Positions 1-6,198 are shown, numbered from the stretch's first letter. The stretch: DNA of 7,209 bases from Desulfobacteraceae bacterium (GCA_027325475.1 DAIEFO010000109.1:1-7209); one strand, 5' to 3'. Notes: generated from the letters alone by a model not told the origin. Made by a program: numbers and translations.

Positions 1-428
1 ATGGTCTGCGGCATATGGCGGATATTCATCCGTTCGATGGGAACAACGCGGGGATCCTGCCGGAGCTGCCATGCCAGTTGACCATATCCCACATCCACCG
101 CATACACCCGTGCTGCGCCATGTTGCAGCAGACAATCTGTGAAGCCGCCGGTGGAAGCGCCGACATCCAGACACACCATATCTTTCGGTGAAATATCAAA
201 GGCATGCAGTGCGTGATCCAGTTTGAGCCCGCCACGACTGACAAACGGCATGTCCTCGCCTTTGACCGTAATCTCGGCATCCACTGGAACCGAATGACCA
301 GACTTATCCACGACCTGGTTGTTGACCAGAACCTTTCCTGCCATAATCAGGGCTTGTGCGCGCTGTCTGCTGGCAGTTATCGCTTTTTCGACCATCAGAC
401 AATCCAGACGCATTCTGCTGTTGGTCAT
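1..428 (-). CDS. tlyA: TlyA family rRNA 2'-O-methyltransferase, C-terminus beyond window
   Basis: This is the N-terminal 142 residues of a TlyA ("hemolysin A") protein, an S-adenosylmethionine-dependent enzyme that in studied members 2'-O-methylates ribosomal RNA. Residues 5-62 form an S4 RNA-binding domain (MRLDCLMVEK, then SRQRAQALIMAGKVLVNNQ). The family signature SRGGLKL follows at 64-70, with K69 the likely first residue of the catalytic K-D-K-E tetrad. The Rossmann SAM-binding loop is LDVGASTGGFTD (87-98), and AVDVGYGQL (110-118) carries the tetrad aspartate D112. The rest of the methyltransferase domain lies off the left edge. The ATG overlaps the dxs stop as ATGA, with a weak AAGAG ribosome binding site six bases upstream, so translation probably depends on coupling to dxs. 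The dxs-tlyA order is common in proteobacteria. Family assignment is firm. The exact rRNA target, and any haemolytic role, cannot be read from sequence. Confidence 0.95.
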   Translation of the reverse strand, partial: MTNSRMRLDCLMVEKAITASRQRAQALIMAGKVLVNNQVVDKSGHSVPVDAEITVKGEDMPFVSRGGLKLDHALHAFDISPKDMVCLDVGASTGGFTDCLLQHGAARVYAVDVGYGQLAWQLRQDPRVVPIERMNIRHMPQT

Positions 429-2323
429 GACGAACTCTTGAGTCCCGATTGCTTGTCCAGAATCTGATGTGCCGCCTGAACAACAGCCTCGGCGTCAACG
501 CCATATTTTGATCTCAAAAGTTTCTGCGGACCATGTTCCACAAAAATATCCGGAATCCCCAGCCGAATAACCTTACAGCCGCTGATCATATTATCGGCAA
601 GGCATTCCAGCACCGCGCTGCCAAAGCCTCCTTGCAGCACATTTTCCTCCACCGTAACGATGCAGGATATTTTCTTGGCCAGAGAACAAATCAGCTCCGA
701 ATCCAGCGGTTTTACAAACCGGGCATTGACAATACATGCCGATATGTTTTCTTTCGACAGTATGTCATGGGCTATGAGCGCTTCCCCAACGGTTCTGCCC
801 ACAGCCAGTATCAGCACATCGGTTCCTTCTTTCAGGATTTCCCCTTTTCCGATGGGAAGCACCGTCCAGTTGGAATCAACAGCCACGCCCCAGCCTTGAC
901 CCCGGGAATAGCGCAAAGCGACAGGCCCCGGATATGCAATTGCCGTAGCCAGCATGGCGCACAATTCATTTTCGTCCTTGGGCGCCATTACCACCATGTT
1001 GGGAAGATTCCTGAGGAAGGACAGATCGAAGAGACCATGATGGGTAGCGCCATCTTCACCGACGATACCGCCACGGTCAATGGCAAACACAACCGGCAGG
1101 GCCTCCAGACACACATCATGCACTATCTGGTCATAGGCTCTCTGAAGAAACGTTGAATAAACGGCCACAACCGGCTTCAAGCCTTCAGTGGCCATACCCG
1201 CAGCAAACGTGACACCATGCTGCTCGGCAATACCCACATCAAAAAAACGATCCGGATAGGCTTCGGAAAACGGTACAAGCCCTGTCCCTTCCGGCATGGC
1301 CGCGGTCACAGCAATCAGTTTTTTATTGCTTCCAGCCAGTTGCACCATCGCTTTTCCGAAAACTTCCGTATAAGTGGGAATCAGGGATTTCTTACCATTG
1401 GAAACACCGGTTTGAACTTCAAAACATCCCACGCCATGAAAATGAACCGGATTTTTCTCCGCCGGCGGGTATCCCTTGCCCTTTACAGTGGATACATGCA
1501 GCAGCACAGGTTCTTTCAGCATCTTGATATTATTTAAAATATCAATAAGATGATTCAGGTTGTGGCCATTGATGGGGCCAAAATACTCGAAACTGAAAGC
1601 TTCAAACAGCATCCCAGGCGTAATGAATGTTTTAAAGGAATCTTCGGAACGTTTGAGAAGCTGATAAATATCATCCCCGAATTTGGGCAGTGATTTCAAG
1701 AACTCTCCAAATTCCTTGCGCAGATCCTGCAACATTTTTGCGGAGAATTTCCGGCTGAGAAACGACGACAACGCCCCGACATTGTGATTGATGGACATTT
1801 CATTGTCATTGAGAACGACAATCAGATCTTTATGAATATCCCCGGCCTGGTTGAGACCTTCATATGCTAAACCGGCCGTCAGGGAACCATCACCAATCAC
1901 GGCAATGACTTTGGCAGGATCGTGAAGCAAGCGCTTGGCGCAGGCGATTCCCAGACCGGCGGAGATGGAAGTGCTGCTGTGCCCCGTTGAAAACGCATCG
2001 TAAGGACTTTCTGCTCTGCGGGTAAATCCTGATATCCCCTGATATTGCCTGAGGGTGTGAAACTGATCTTTTCTGCCGGTGAGCAGCTTGTGGGCATATG
2101 CCTGATGCCCGACATCCCAGATGATTTTATCTTTGGGGGCATCAAAAACATAGTGCAGGGCAATGGCAAGCTCAACAGCGCCCAGGCTGGAGGCCAGATG
2201 CCCTCCGGTTCTGGAAACTACTTTGACAATGATTCCGCGGATTTCATCGGCCAGAACCGGAAGCTCTGACCGTGGTATTTTTTTCAAATCCAGCGGGGAT
2301 AAAATGTTATCAATCAGACTCAC
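425..2323 (-). CDS. dxs: 1-deoxy-D-xylulose-5-phosphate synthase (GTG start)
   Basis: Cytoplasmic thiamine-diphosphate enzyme that condenses pyruvate with glyceraldehyde 3-phosphate to give DXP, the committed step of the MEP isoprenoid pathway and a precursor of thiamine and pyridoxal. The 632-residue product matches the usual family length of about 620-640. Visible motifs, numbered from the GTG, are GGHLASSLG (40-48, catalytic H42), WDVGHQAY (69-76), the ThDP/Mg site GDGSLTAG (144-151) with LNDNEMSI (171-178), the transketolase glutamate in DVGIAEQHG (362-370, E367), IDRGGIVGEDGATHHG (415-430) and RYSRG (471-475). I place the start at GTG 2323-2321 because a perfect AAGGA lies seven bases upstream and homology begins there. 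The frame stays open to an ATG at 2404, but those 27 extra codons run into an intergenic repeat and do not look like Dxs. The stop overlaps the tlyA start. No ispA or xseA/B neighbours are present, unlike many proteobacterial dxs loci. Confidence 0.97.
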   Translation of the reverse strand: MSLIDNILSPLDLKKIPRSELPVLADEIRGIIVKVVSRTGGHLASSLGAVELAIALHYVFDAPKDKIIWDVGHQAYAHKLLTGRKDQFHTLRQYQGISGFTRRAESPYDAFSTGHSSTSISAGLGIACAKRLLHDPAKVIAVIGDGSLTAGLAYEGLNQAGDIHKDLIVVLNDNEMSINHNVGALSSFLSRKFSAKMLQDLRKEFGEFLKSLPKFGDDIYQLLKRSEDSFKTFITPGMLFEAFSFEYFGPINGHNLNHLIDILNNIKMLKEPVLLHVSTVKGKGYPPAEKNPVHFHGVGCFEVQTGVSNGKKSLIPTYTEVFGKAMVQLAGSNKKLIAVTAAMPEGTGLVPFSEAYPDRFFDVGIAEQHGVTFAAGMATEGLKPVVAVYSTFLQRAYDQIVHDVCLEALPVVFAIDRGGIVGEDGATHHGLFDLSFLRNLPNMVVMAPKDENELCAMLATAIAYPGPVALRYSRGQGWGVAVDSNWTVLPIGKGEILKEGTDVLILAVGRTVGEALIAHDILSKENISACIVNARFVKPLDSELICSLAKKISCIVTVEENVLQGGFGSAVLECLADNMISGCKVIRLGIPDIFVEHGPQKLLRSKYGVDAEAVVQAAHQILDKQSGLKSSS

Positions 2324-2330
2324 GATAAAA

Positions 2331-2335
2331 TCCTT
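2331..2335 (-). promoter_or_regulatory. Ribosome binding site that fixes the dxs start
   Basis: On the minus strand AAGGA sits seven bases before GTG 2323-2321. This is optimal Shine-Dalgarno placement, and it decides between the GTG and the in-frame ATG at 2404, which lies inside a repeat and has no such site. Confidence 0.8.
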
Positions 2336-2362
2336 GTCATAACGAACAACTAAAAATATTTT

Positions 2363-2489
2363 TGACGGCTTCGTAAAAAGTCCGGATGCTGCGTTGTGCC
2401 GCATCCTTCGTCATTGCAGCGCACCACAAGTACGTTTCATTCCTTACGGATTTGCACGCCTTTGCCTGCGAACATTTGTCGAGTCGTCA
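2363..2489. repeat. MITE-like intergenic repeat with imperfect terminal inverted repeats
   Basis: A block of about 127 bp between the DHH gene and dxs. The left end reads TGACGGCTTCGTAAAAAG. The right end, read on the other strand, is TGACGACTCGACAAATG: seven of the first eight bases match, and CG continues after one gap. Internally, TTGTG (2394-2398) and CACAA (2424-2428) can pair, so the transcript could fold. The ends are flanked by TATTT (2357-2361 and 2490-2494), a possible but low-complexity target duplication. The sequence resembles interspersed repeats I remember from Desulfobacterales genomes; that is recollection, not a search. There is no room for a transposase, so if mobile it would be non-autonomous. 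The terminal TGA on the minus strand serves as the stop codon of the DHH gene. Confidence 0.6.
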
Positions 2490-3404
2490 TATTTCATCAT
2501 TTTTTACCAATATATCTATAATTTCAGATAAATATCGGTCTGCCAGACTTGCATGAAACCGGCATGCACCGGCAGCCCGGTGACCACCGCCCTCGTAGGC
2601 CGTCAGCATTTGACCGATATTGACGCGACAGGTTCTGTTAAAAATACTGTGTCCCACACTGACGACCACCATCTCTGGATGGTTGATATCGAACCGGACC
2701 TTCATCTGCACGGAACATTCCGGAAACATGGAGTACACCAGAAAACGGTTACCGGTCGGCGGAGGAAACAATGAACGAAAATCGGTGATGGCAACATGTC
2801 CCTGACAACGTGTATGCTGGCTCAGATAGCGCTGATAATCTTTATTTTCTTTGATCACCCTGTCACAATGGGGTTTCACCATCGGATCCCTCATCACCTG
2901 ATCTATCGGCTGCGCCCTGAAAATATCCACCAGATGATTCCAGTAAGGTTCATCGAGCCTGTTCTGGCTGTTGATGGTCATGGACAGCAGTATGTATGGA
3001 TAGCGTTCAGGATATAATACTTCTTCCTGTGTCAGATCGGCAGCGTCAATCTTGTCGGCGGCCTGCACCAGCTCAACATAATCGCGTTTTAATCGCTGGC
3101 GGTAATATTCGAATATAACACCGGCTGCAGACGGTGCAATTTTAAACATTCCTGCCACCGGTTCTTTTCTCTGATTGGAAAAATGGTGATCAAACCACAG
3201 GGAACAATTGAGAGCATAAGGCAGATTGGCGACAACATCGCCTTCCTGAATATCCGCAGCACCCTTTTGGACATCTCCCGGTTCAACCCATTTCACAGGC
3301 TGGCGGATATCCAGAGCTTCAAACAGCAGGACAGCGCAAACCACACTGTCAAAATCGGCTCGGGTAACGATTCGTTTGACATCTTGTATATTCATTATAT
3401 CCAT
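2487..3404 (-). CDS. DHH/DHHA1-family phosphoesterase-like protein
   Basis: A 305-residue cytoplasmic protein with the layout of DHH-superfamily phosphoesterases (exopolyphosphatase, NrnA/NrnB nanoRNases, RecJ). Visible are an N-terminal motif TRADFDSVVCAVLL (14-27), VVANLPY (57-63) where motif II is expected, the namesake FDHH (71-74), an acidic helix ADKIDAAD (116-123) and a C-terminal DHHA1 substrate-binding motif GGGHRAAGA (272-280). Two expected metal ligands differ: motif I has Arg15 where many relatives have His, and motif II has Asn60 where Asp is usual. The substrate is therefore uncertain; an annotation as exopolyphosphatase would be only a family name. The start is ATG 3404, with an alternative ATG at 3395; neither has a strong ribosome binding site. 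It lies 42 bases after the kinase gene on the same strand, so it is probably co-transcribed. Its stop codon comes from the adjacent repeat. Confidence 0.85.
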   Translation of the reverse strand: MDIMNIQDVKRIVTRADFDSVVCAVLLFEALDIRQPVKWVEPGDVQKGAADIQEGDVVANLPYALNCSLWFDHHFSNQRKEPVAGMFKIAPSAAGVIFEYYRQRLKRDYVELVQAADKIDAADLTQEEVLYPERYPYILLSMTINSQNRLDEPYWNHLVDIFRAQPIDQVMRDPMVKPHCDRVIKENKDYQRYLSQHTRCQGHVAITDFRSLFPPPTGNRFLVYSMFPECSVQMKVRFDINHPEMVVVSVGHSIFNRTCRVNIGQMLTAYEGGGHRAAGACRFHASLADRYLSEIIDILVKNDEI

Positions 3405-3446
3405 TTGTGTACAGATTTCACGGCAGCCATCCTACATGTCCGGATA

Positions 3447-3863
3447 TCAGGTTCTATCTGTAGGATACGCTACCAGTGTCAAAACATTCCGGTTATGCTT
3501 TCGGCGATATTTTACCTCGTTCATCAATTTCCGGATCAGAAAGATACCCAGCCCGCCGACCTGTCGTTCGGATATATCCGCAGAAATATCCGGTTCTTTT
3601 AATGACATGAGATCAAAGGCTACGCCGGTATCTTCGATTTCAATGACAAGCGCCCGTGAGTCTTCACGGGTACAGGTAACTTTAATATCCCCTTCCCCAT
3701 CCGGATAGGCGTAATTGATAATATTCACCAGCGCTTCTTCCACAGCCAGCTCAATTTCACGGATGCGTCTGGCTGTAAAACCCAGATTTCCGGCAAAGCT
3801 GGAAACAGACTGAACCAGTATCTCCATGTTTTCAATTTTGGCGGTTAACTGTAAGCTGGACAT
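3447..3863 (-). CDS. RsbW/SpoIIAB-like anti-sigma factor serine kinase
   Basis: A 138-residue GHKL-type ATPase of the RsbW/SpoIIAB group. Such proteins bind and silence a sigma factor, or another partner, and phosphorylate a STAS antagonist with ATP. The N box is EIELAVEEALVNIINYAY (36-53) with E43 and N47, the G1 box is IEDTGVAFD (76-84) with D78, and the G2 box is GGLGIFLIRKL (103-113). There is no membrane segment or sensor domain. I chose ATG 3863 because the fold begins just after it. The frame continues upstream only to a TTG at 3917, with no ribosome binding site. The chosen start is itself weak: the nearest GGGAG is 15 bases away. Its antagonist candidate is the gene immediately upstream on the same strand, giving a typical partner-switch pair. 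No sigma factor or PP2C phosphatase is visible here, so the regulated target is unknown. Confidence 0.9.
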   Translation of the reverse strand: MSSLQLTAKIENMEILVQSVSSFAGNLGFTARRIREIELAVEEALVNIINYAYPDGEGDIKVTCTREDSRALVIEIEDTGVAFDLMSLKEPDISADISERQVGGLGIFLIRKLMNEVKYRRKHNRNVLTLVAYPTDRT

Positions 3864-3893
3864 GGGAAAATTATAAAACTCCCGATAAGCGCA

Positions 3894-3909
3894 AAAATCC
3901 CCTGAGGGG
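3894..3909 (-). terminator. Weak hairpin with T-run between the STAS and kinase genes
   Basis: Reading leftward, CCCC-TCA-GGGG (3909-3899) is followed by ATTTTT. The stem is only four G-C pairs, so this is at best a leaky terminator or attenuator that could make more antagonist than kinase. It may equally be chance. Confidence 0.25.
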
Positions 3910-3949
3910 TTACACAAGTATTTTTCACGCGGTGGTAAAAAGCACCCTT

Positions 3950-4294
3950 CTATGATGCCATGCCATGACGAATCGCCGTCTGTACGGTATCAAAAACGGG
4001 AATGATTGAGTTAAACCCTGAAATTTCAAAAACTTCATTTACAGATTCTTCCATATTTGCCAGAAGAATTTTCCCGTTTAGGGATTTGAGTTTTTTTGCA
4101 ATAACCAGAATACTGCGAAGCCCCGCGCTGCTGATATATTCGAGCGAGCTGAAATCTATCACAAAAAATGTTTCGCCCCCATCAATCCAGCCTGTCAACT
4201 GTTTTTCAAACTCCGGAGCCGTTACAGCATCCATCCTTCCTGTGACTTTGACAACCAGCAGGTTGTTCTCTTTCCCGGATTTAATGATTTCCAT
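3950..4294 (-). CDS. STAS-domain anti-sigma factor antagonist
   Basis: A 114-residue single STAS domain of the SpoIIAA/RsbV class. Unphosphorylated, such proteins bind the cognate kinase and release its target; phosphorylation by the kinase switches them off. Visible are VVKVTGRMDAVTAPEF (14-29), the core strand ETFFVIDFSSLEYI (41-54) and the phosphorylation-loop signature SSAGLRSIL (55-63). By alignment with RsbV and SpoIIAA the phosphorylated residue should be S56. ILLANMEESVNEVFEISGF (76-94) is the usual C-terminal half. The start is ATG 4294-4292, preceded by AGGAG with a six-base spacer. The frame is open 14 codons further to 4336, but that extension lacks a ribosome binding site and crosses this one. 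It is the first gene of the leftward unit and lies 86 bases before the kinase gene. Family call is firm; the pairing with that kinase is inferred from adjacency. Confidence 0.93.
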   Translation of the reverse strand: MEIIKSGKENNLLVVKVTGRMDAVTAPEFEKQLTGWIDGGETFFVIDFSSLEYISSAGLRSILVIAKKLKSLNGKILLANMEESVNEVFEISGFNSIIPVFDTVQTAIRHGMAS

Positions 4295-4428
4295 GAACTT
4301 CTCCTGATATTGTGTAAAAAATTTGGACAGTAGCATAAATACATATTATGATGTTCCTATAATAACACGTGTGATAAAATCAATAAGTTTATGAAAATTT
4401 GTGCTGGAATAACAGGATTGCCCAAACA
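4295..4428. promoter_or_regulatory. Divergent intergenic region between the STAS gene and panP
   Basis: These 134 AT-rich bases must hold the start signals for the rightward panP and most likely for the leftward STAS gene. A perfect TATAAT occurs at 4358-4363 on the plus strand but has no convincing -35 box at 16-18 bases. An 8-bp palindrome ACACGTGT lies at 4365-4372, inside a looser dyad in which eight of eleven arm positions match. It could be an operator shared by both directions. I cannot assign a regulator or firm promoter boxes. Confidence 0.4.
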
Positions 4429-6105
4429 ATGATCAAAACAAATGCAATGACGGCAGTAAGTTCAAAAAACAGCCGGACGCAATTGGTGGCGGACCGGGAA
4501 ACGCTGATGCGGATTTTCATCCGGCCTGAAAGTGATGCTTCACGGCAAACCCTGGTAAAGTACATGGATCAGATTCTATTTGGGCTGCATGAATTTTTAA
4601 CCCGTCATGTCGGCGTGACTCAGGAAATCAGTCTGAAAGAGCTTTCAACACGTTTTACAGATACTGTCATCAGCCAGCACCCTGAAAAAAAACTGGCGGA
4701 TGTGATTACCGATCTGATTGAAAATATCGCCCCCCATGCCGTCAATGTCGCATCTCCTTATTTTGTCGGACACATGACATCCGCACTGCCATTTTTCATG
4801 GTTCACCTCAAGACAATTGTCGCGGCTCTGAATCAGAATGTGATCAAACTTGAAACATCCAAGGTCGTATCCGTCATCGAAAAGCAGGTGCTGGCCAAAA
4901 TTCACCGTATGATTTTTCAGAAGGACGATACATTTTATCTGGAGCATGTCCAAAATCCTCACACGACATTGGGATGTTTTGTGGAGGACGGAACCCTGGC
5001 CAATATGTCGGCACTGTGGGTGGCAAGAAACTCCCTGCTGGCGCCCAAGGATGGCTTTCTTGGCGTTGAAGCGGAAGGCCCTGCTGCAGCATTCAGGGCG
5101 TACGGCATCGAACGGCTGGTCGTGCTGGTTTCCAGGCTCGGTCATTATTCACTGAGAAAGGCATGCGGCGTTCTGGGCATTGGAAATCAGAACCTGATTC
5201 CGATTGACGTTGATGCAAACAATCGGATGGATTTAAGACATCTCAGGAAAAATATTGACACGCTGCAGGCGGACAGACGTAAAACACGCATTCTGGCGGT
5301 TGTAGGTATTGCAGGAACCACAGAAACAGGTTCAGTCGATCCACTGCATCCGATTTCGGATATTTGCCATGAATACGGCATTCATTTCCATGTCGATGCC
5401 GCATGGGGAGGACCTGTTCTGATGTCGGAAAGGTACCGCCACCTGCTCTCTGGTATCCAGCAGGCGGATAGCGTCACGATTGACGGCCACAAACAGTTCT
5501 ATATGCCCATGACCTGCGGCATGGTATATTTTAACAGTCCGAATCTCCCGGATGCTATTGAATACAATGCCGGTTATGTGATACGGCAAGGTTCCGTAGA
5601 TTTAGGCAGAAAGTCACTGTCCGGTTCACGGGAGGCCAATTCCCTGATTCTGGACAGCACGCTGAAAATCATGGGAACGCGTGGCTATGGGCTCCTGATC
5701 GAGCATGGCATAGACGTCGCTCATGAGTTTGCTGAAGAAATCAAGCAAAGATCTCTTTTTGAGCTGATCACATCTCCTGAATTGAATATCCTGACGTACC
5801 GGATCAATCCACCCTGCATACGACAGCAAATGGCAGATGCAAGCGACAGCGTCACAGCGGCTTTAAATGAACAGCTAAACACCATCACCCGAAAGGTGCA
5901 ACAACTTCAACGTGAAGCGGGGAAAAGCTTTGTATCCCGCACAACGCTCAGAACCAATGGAGACGGCGATGGTTCTGAACGTGTGGTCTTCAGATGCGTA
6001 ATCATGAATCCTTTAACCACGATAGCCATACTCCGGGAAATTCTGGATGAACAAGAAGATATCTATAGCCGGATAGACAGCTATCCGGAGCCTTCTTTAT
6101 CGTGA
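4429..6105 (+). CDS. panP: PLP-dependent aspartate 1-decarboxylase, PanP type
   Basis: A 558-residue group II (glutamate decarboxylase-like) PLP enzyme. It closely follows the PanP family described in Vibrio and relatives, which makes beta-alanine from L-aspartate for pantothenate and CoA in place of the pyruvoyl enzyme PanD. PanP-like stretches are ASPYFVGHMTSALPFFM (108-124), ALNQNVIKLETSK (133-145), GKSFVSRTTL (498-507) and NPLTTIAILREIL (527-539). PLP residues are H239 in RLGHYS, D323 in HVDAAWGG and the Schiff-base lysine K355 in DGHKQ. The phosphate-binding loop usually reads SGGT but here is EDGT (186-189). The start is the first ATG; an AGGA lies 11 bases upstream, a long spacing. The open frame extends to a TTG at 4399 without support. 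It is divergent from the STAS gene and 93 bases ahead of an acyl-CoA ligase. Substrate is inferred from family; glutamate or another amino acid is a less likely alternative. Confidence 0.85.
   Translation: MIKTNAMTAVSSKNSRTQLVADRETLMRIFIRPESDASRQTLVKYMDQILFGLHEFLTRHVGVTQEISLKELSTRFTDTVISQHPEKKLADVITDLIENIAPHAVNVASPYFVGHMTSALPFFMVHLKTIVAALNQNVIKLETSKVVSVIEKQVLAKIHRMIFQKDDTFYLEHVQNPHTTLGCFVEDGTLANMSALWVARNSLLAPKDGFLGVEAEGPAAAFRAYGIERLVVLVSRLGHYSLRKACGVLGIGNQNLIPIDVDANNRMDLRHLRKNIDTLQADRRKTRILAVVGIAGTTETGSVDPLHPISDICHEYGIHFHVDAAWGGPVLMSERYRHLLSGIQQADSVTIDGHKQFYMPMTCGMVYFNSPNLPDAIEYNAGYVIRQGSVDLGRKSLSGSREANSLILDSTLKIMGTRGYGLLIEHGIDVAHEFAEEIKQRSLFELITSPELNILTYRINPPCIRQQMADASDSVTAALNEQLNTITRKVQQLQREAGKSFVSRTTLRTNGDGDGSERVVFRCVIMNPLTTIAILREILDEQEDIYSRIDSYPEPSLS
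6069..6088 (+). other. Perfect 8-bp stem-loop in the last codons of panP
   Basis: CCGGATAG and CTATCCGG pair exactly around the loop ACAG, ending 17 bases before the end of the stop codon. The bases after it, CCTTCTTTATC, are T-rich but interrupted, so it is not a canonical terminator. It could be a weak terminator or 3'-end stabiliser that limits read-through to the ligase gene. Confidence 0.45.
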
Positions 6106-6146
6106 ACAAACTATATGTCGAAGCATACAGACCCAACCGGTTTTTC

Positions 6147-6163
6147 ATGACAAATATAGTCAT
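6147..6163. promoter_or_regulatory. Inverted repeat ATGAC-N7-GTCAT, possible operator
   Basis: A perfect 17-bp dyad with five-base arms and a seven-base spacer, upstream of the acyl-CoA ligase. Its AT-rich centre and length would suit a dimeric repressor. No regulator gene is in the window, so identity is unknown and the short arms could occur by chance. Confidence 0.35.
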
Positions 6164-6167
6164 TATC

Positions 6168-6188
6168 TGTTAATTTCATTTATTAACA
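6168..6188. promoter_or_regulatory. Inverted repeat TGTTAAT-N7-ATTAACA abutting the ligase ribosome binding site
   Basis: A perfect 21-bp dyad with seven-base arms. Its last base is the first base of AAGGAGG. It could be a DNA operator for a dimeric regulator, or a short mRNA hairpin that affects access to the ribosome binding site. It shares the seven-base spacer of the dyad at 6147-6163 but not its arm sequence. Confidence 0.45.
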
Positions 6189-6194
6189 AGGAGG
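6188..6194 (+). promoter_or_regulatory. Strong ribosome binding site of the acyl-CoA ligase
   Basis: AAGGAGG, fully complementary to the 16S rRNA tail, stands four bases before ATG 6199. This spacing is slightly short, but it fixes the start and predicts high translation compared with panP. Confidence 0.85.
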
Positions 6195-6198
6195 AAAC

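Noticed and set aside
533..1156. A 207-codon open frame on the plus strand opposite dxs
   Set aside because: It lies wholly antisense to well-conserved dxs codons, has no recognisable domain and no ribosome binding site I could support.
2385..2404. GATGC/GCATC hairpin in the repeat as a terminator of the DHH transcript
   Set aside because: The stem is short and no T-run follows on either strand; it is better explained as part of the repeat.
3183..3602. A 139-codon plus-strand open frame spanning the DHH-kinase junction
   Set aside because: It crosses two real genes on the other strand and shows no domain or start signal.
3864..3917. N-terminal extension of the kinase from TTG 3917
   Set aside because: There is no ribosome binding site, the codons cross the CCCC-TCA-GGGG hairpin, and the fold starts after ATG 3863.
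4295..4336. N-terminal extension of the STAS protein from 4336
   Set aside because: An AGGAG six bases before ATG 4294 lies inside it, and the shorter protein has the normal STAS length.
4645..5145. A 166-codon open frame on the minus strand opposite panP
   Set aside because: It is antisense to conserved PanP motifs, and its Cys- and His-rich residues look like the by-product of reverse reading.
6135..6145. AACCGGTT followed by T residues as a terminator after panP
   Set aside because: The palindrome has no room for a loop, so it cannot form a proper intrinsic terminator hairpin.
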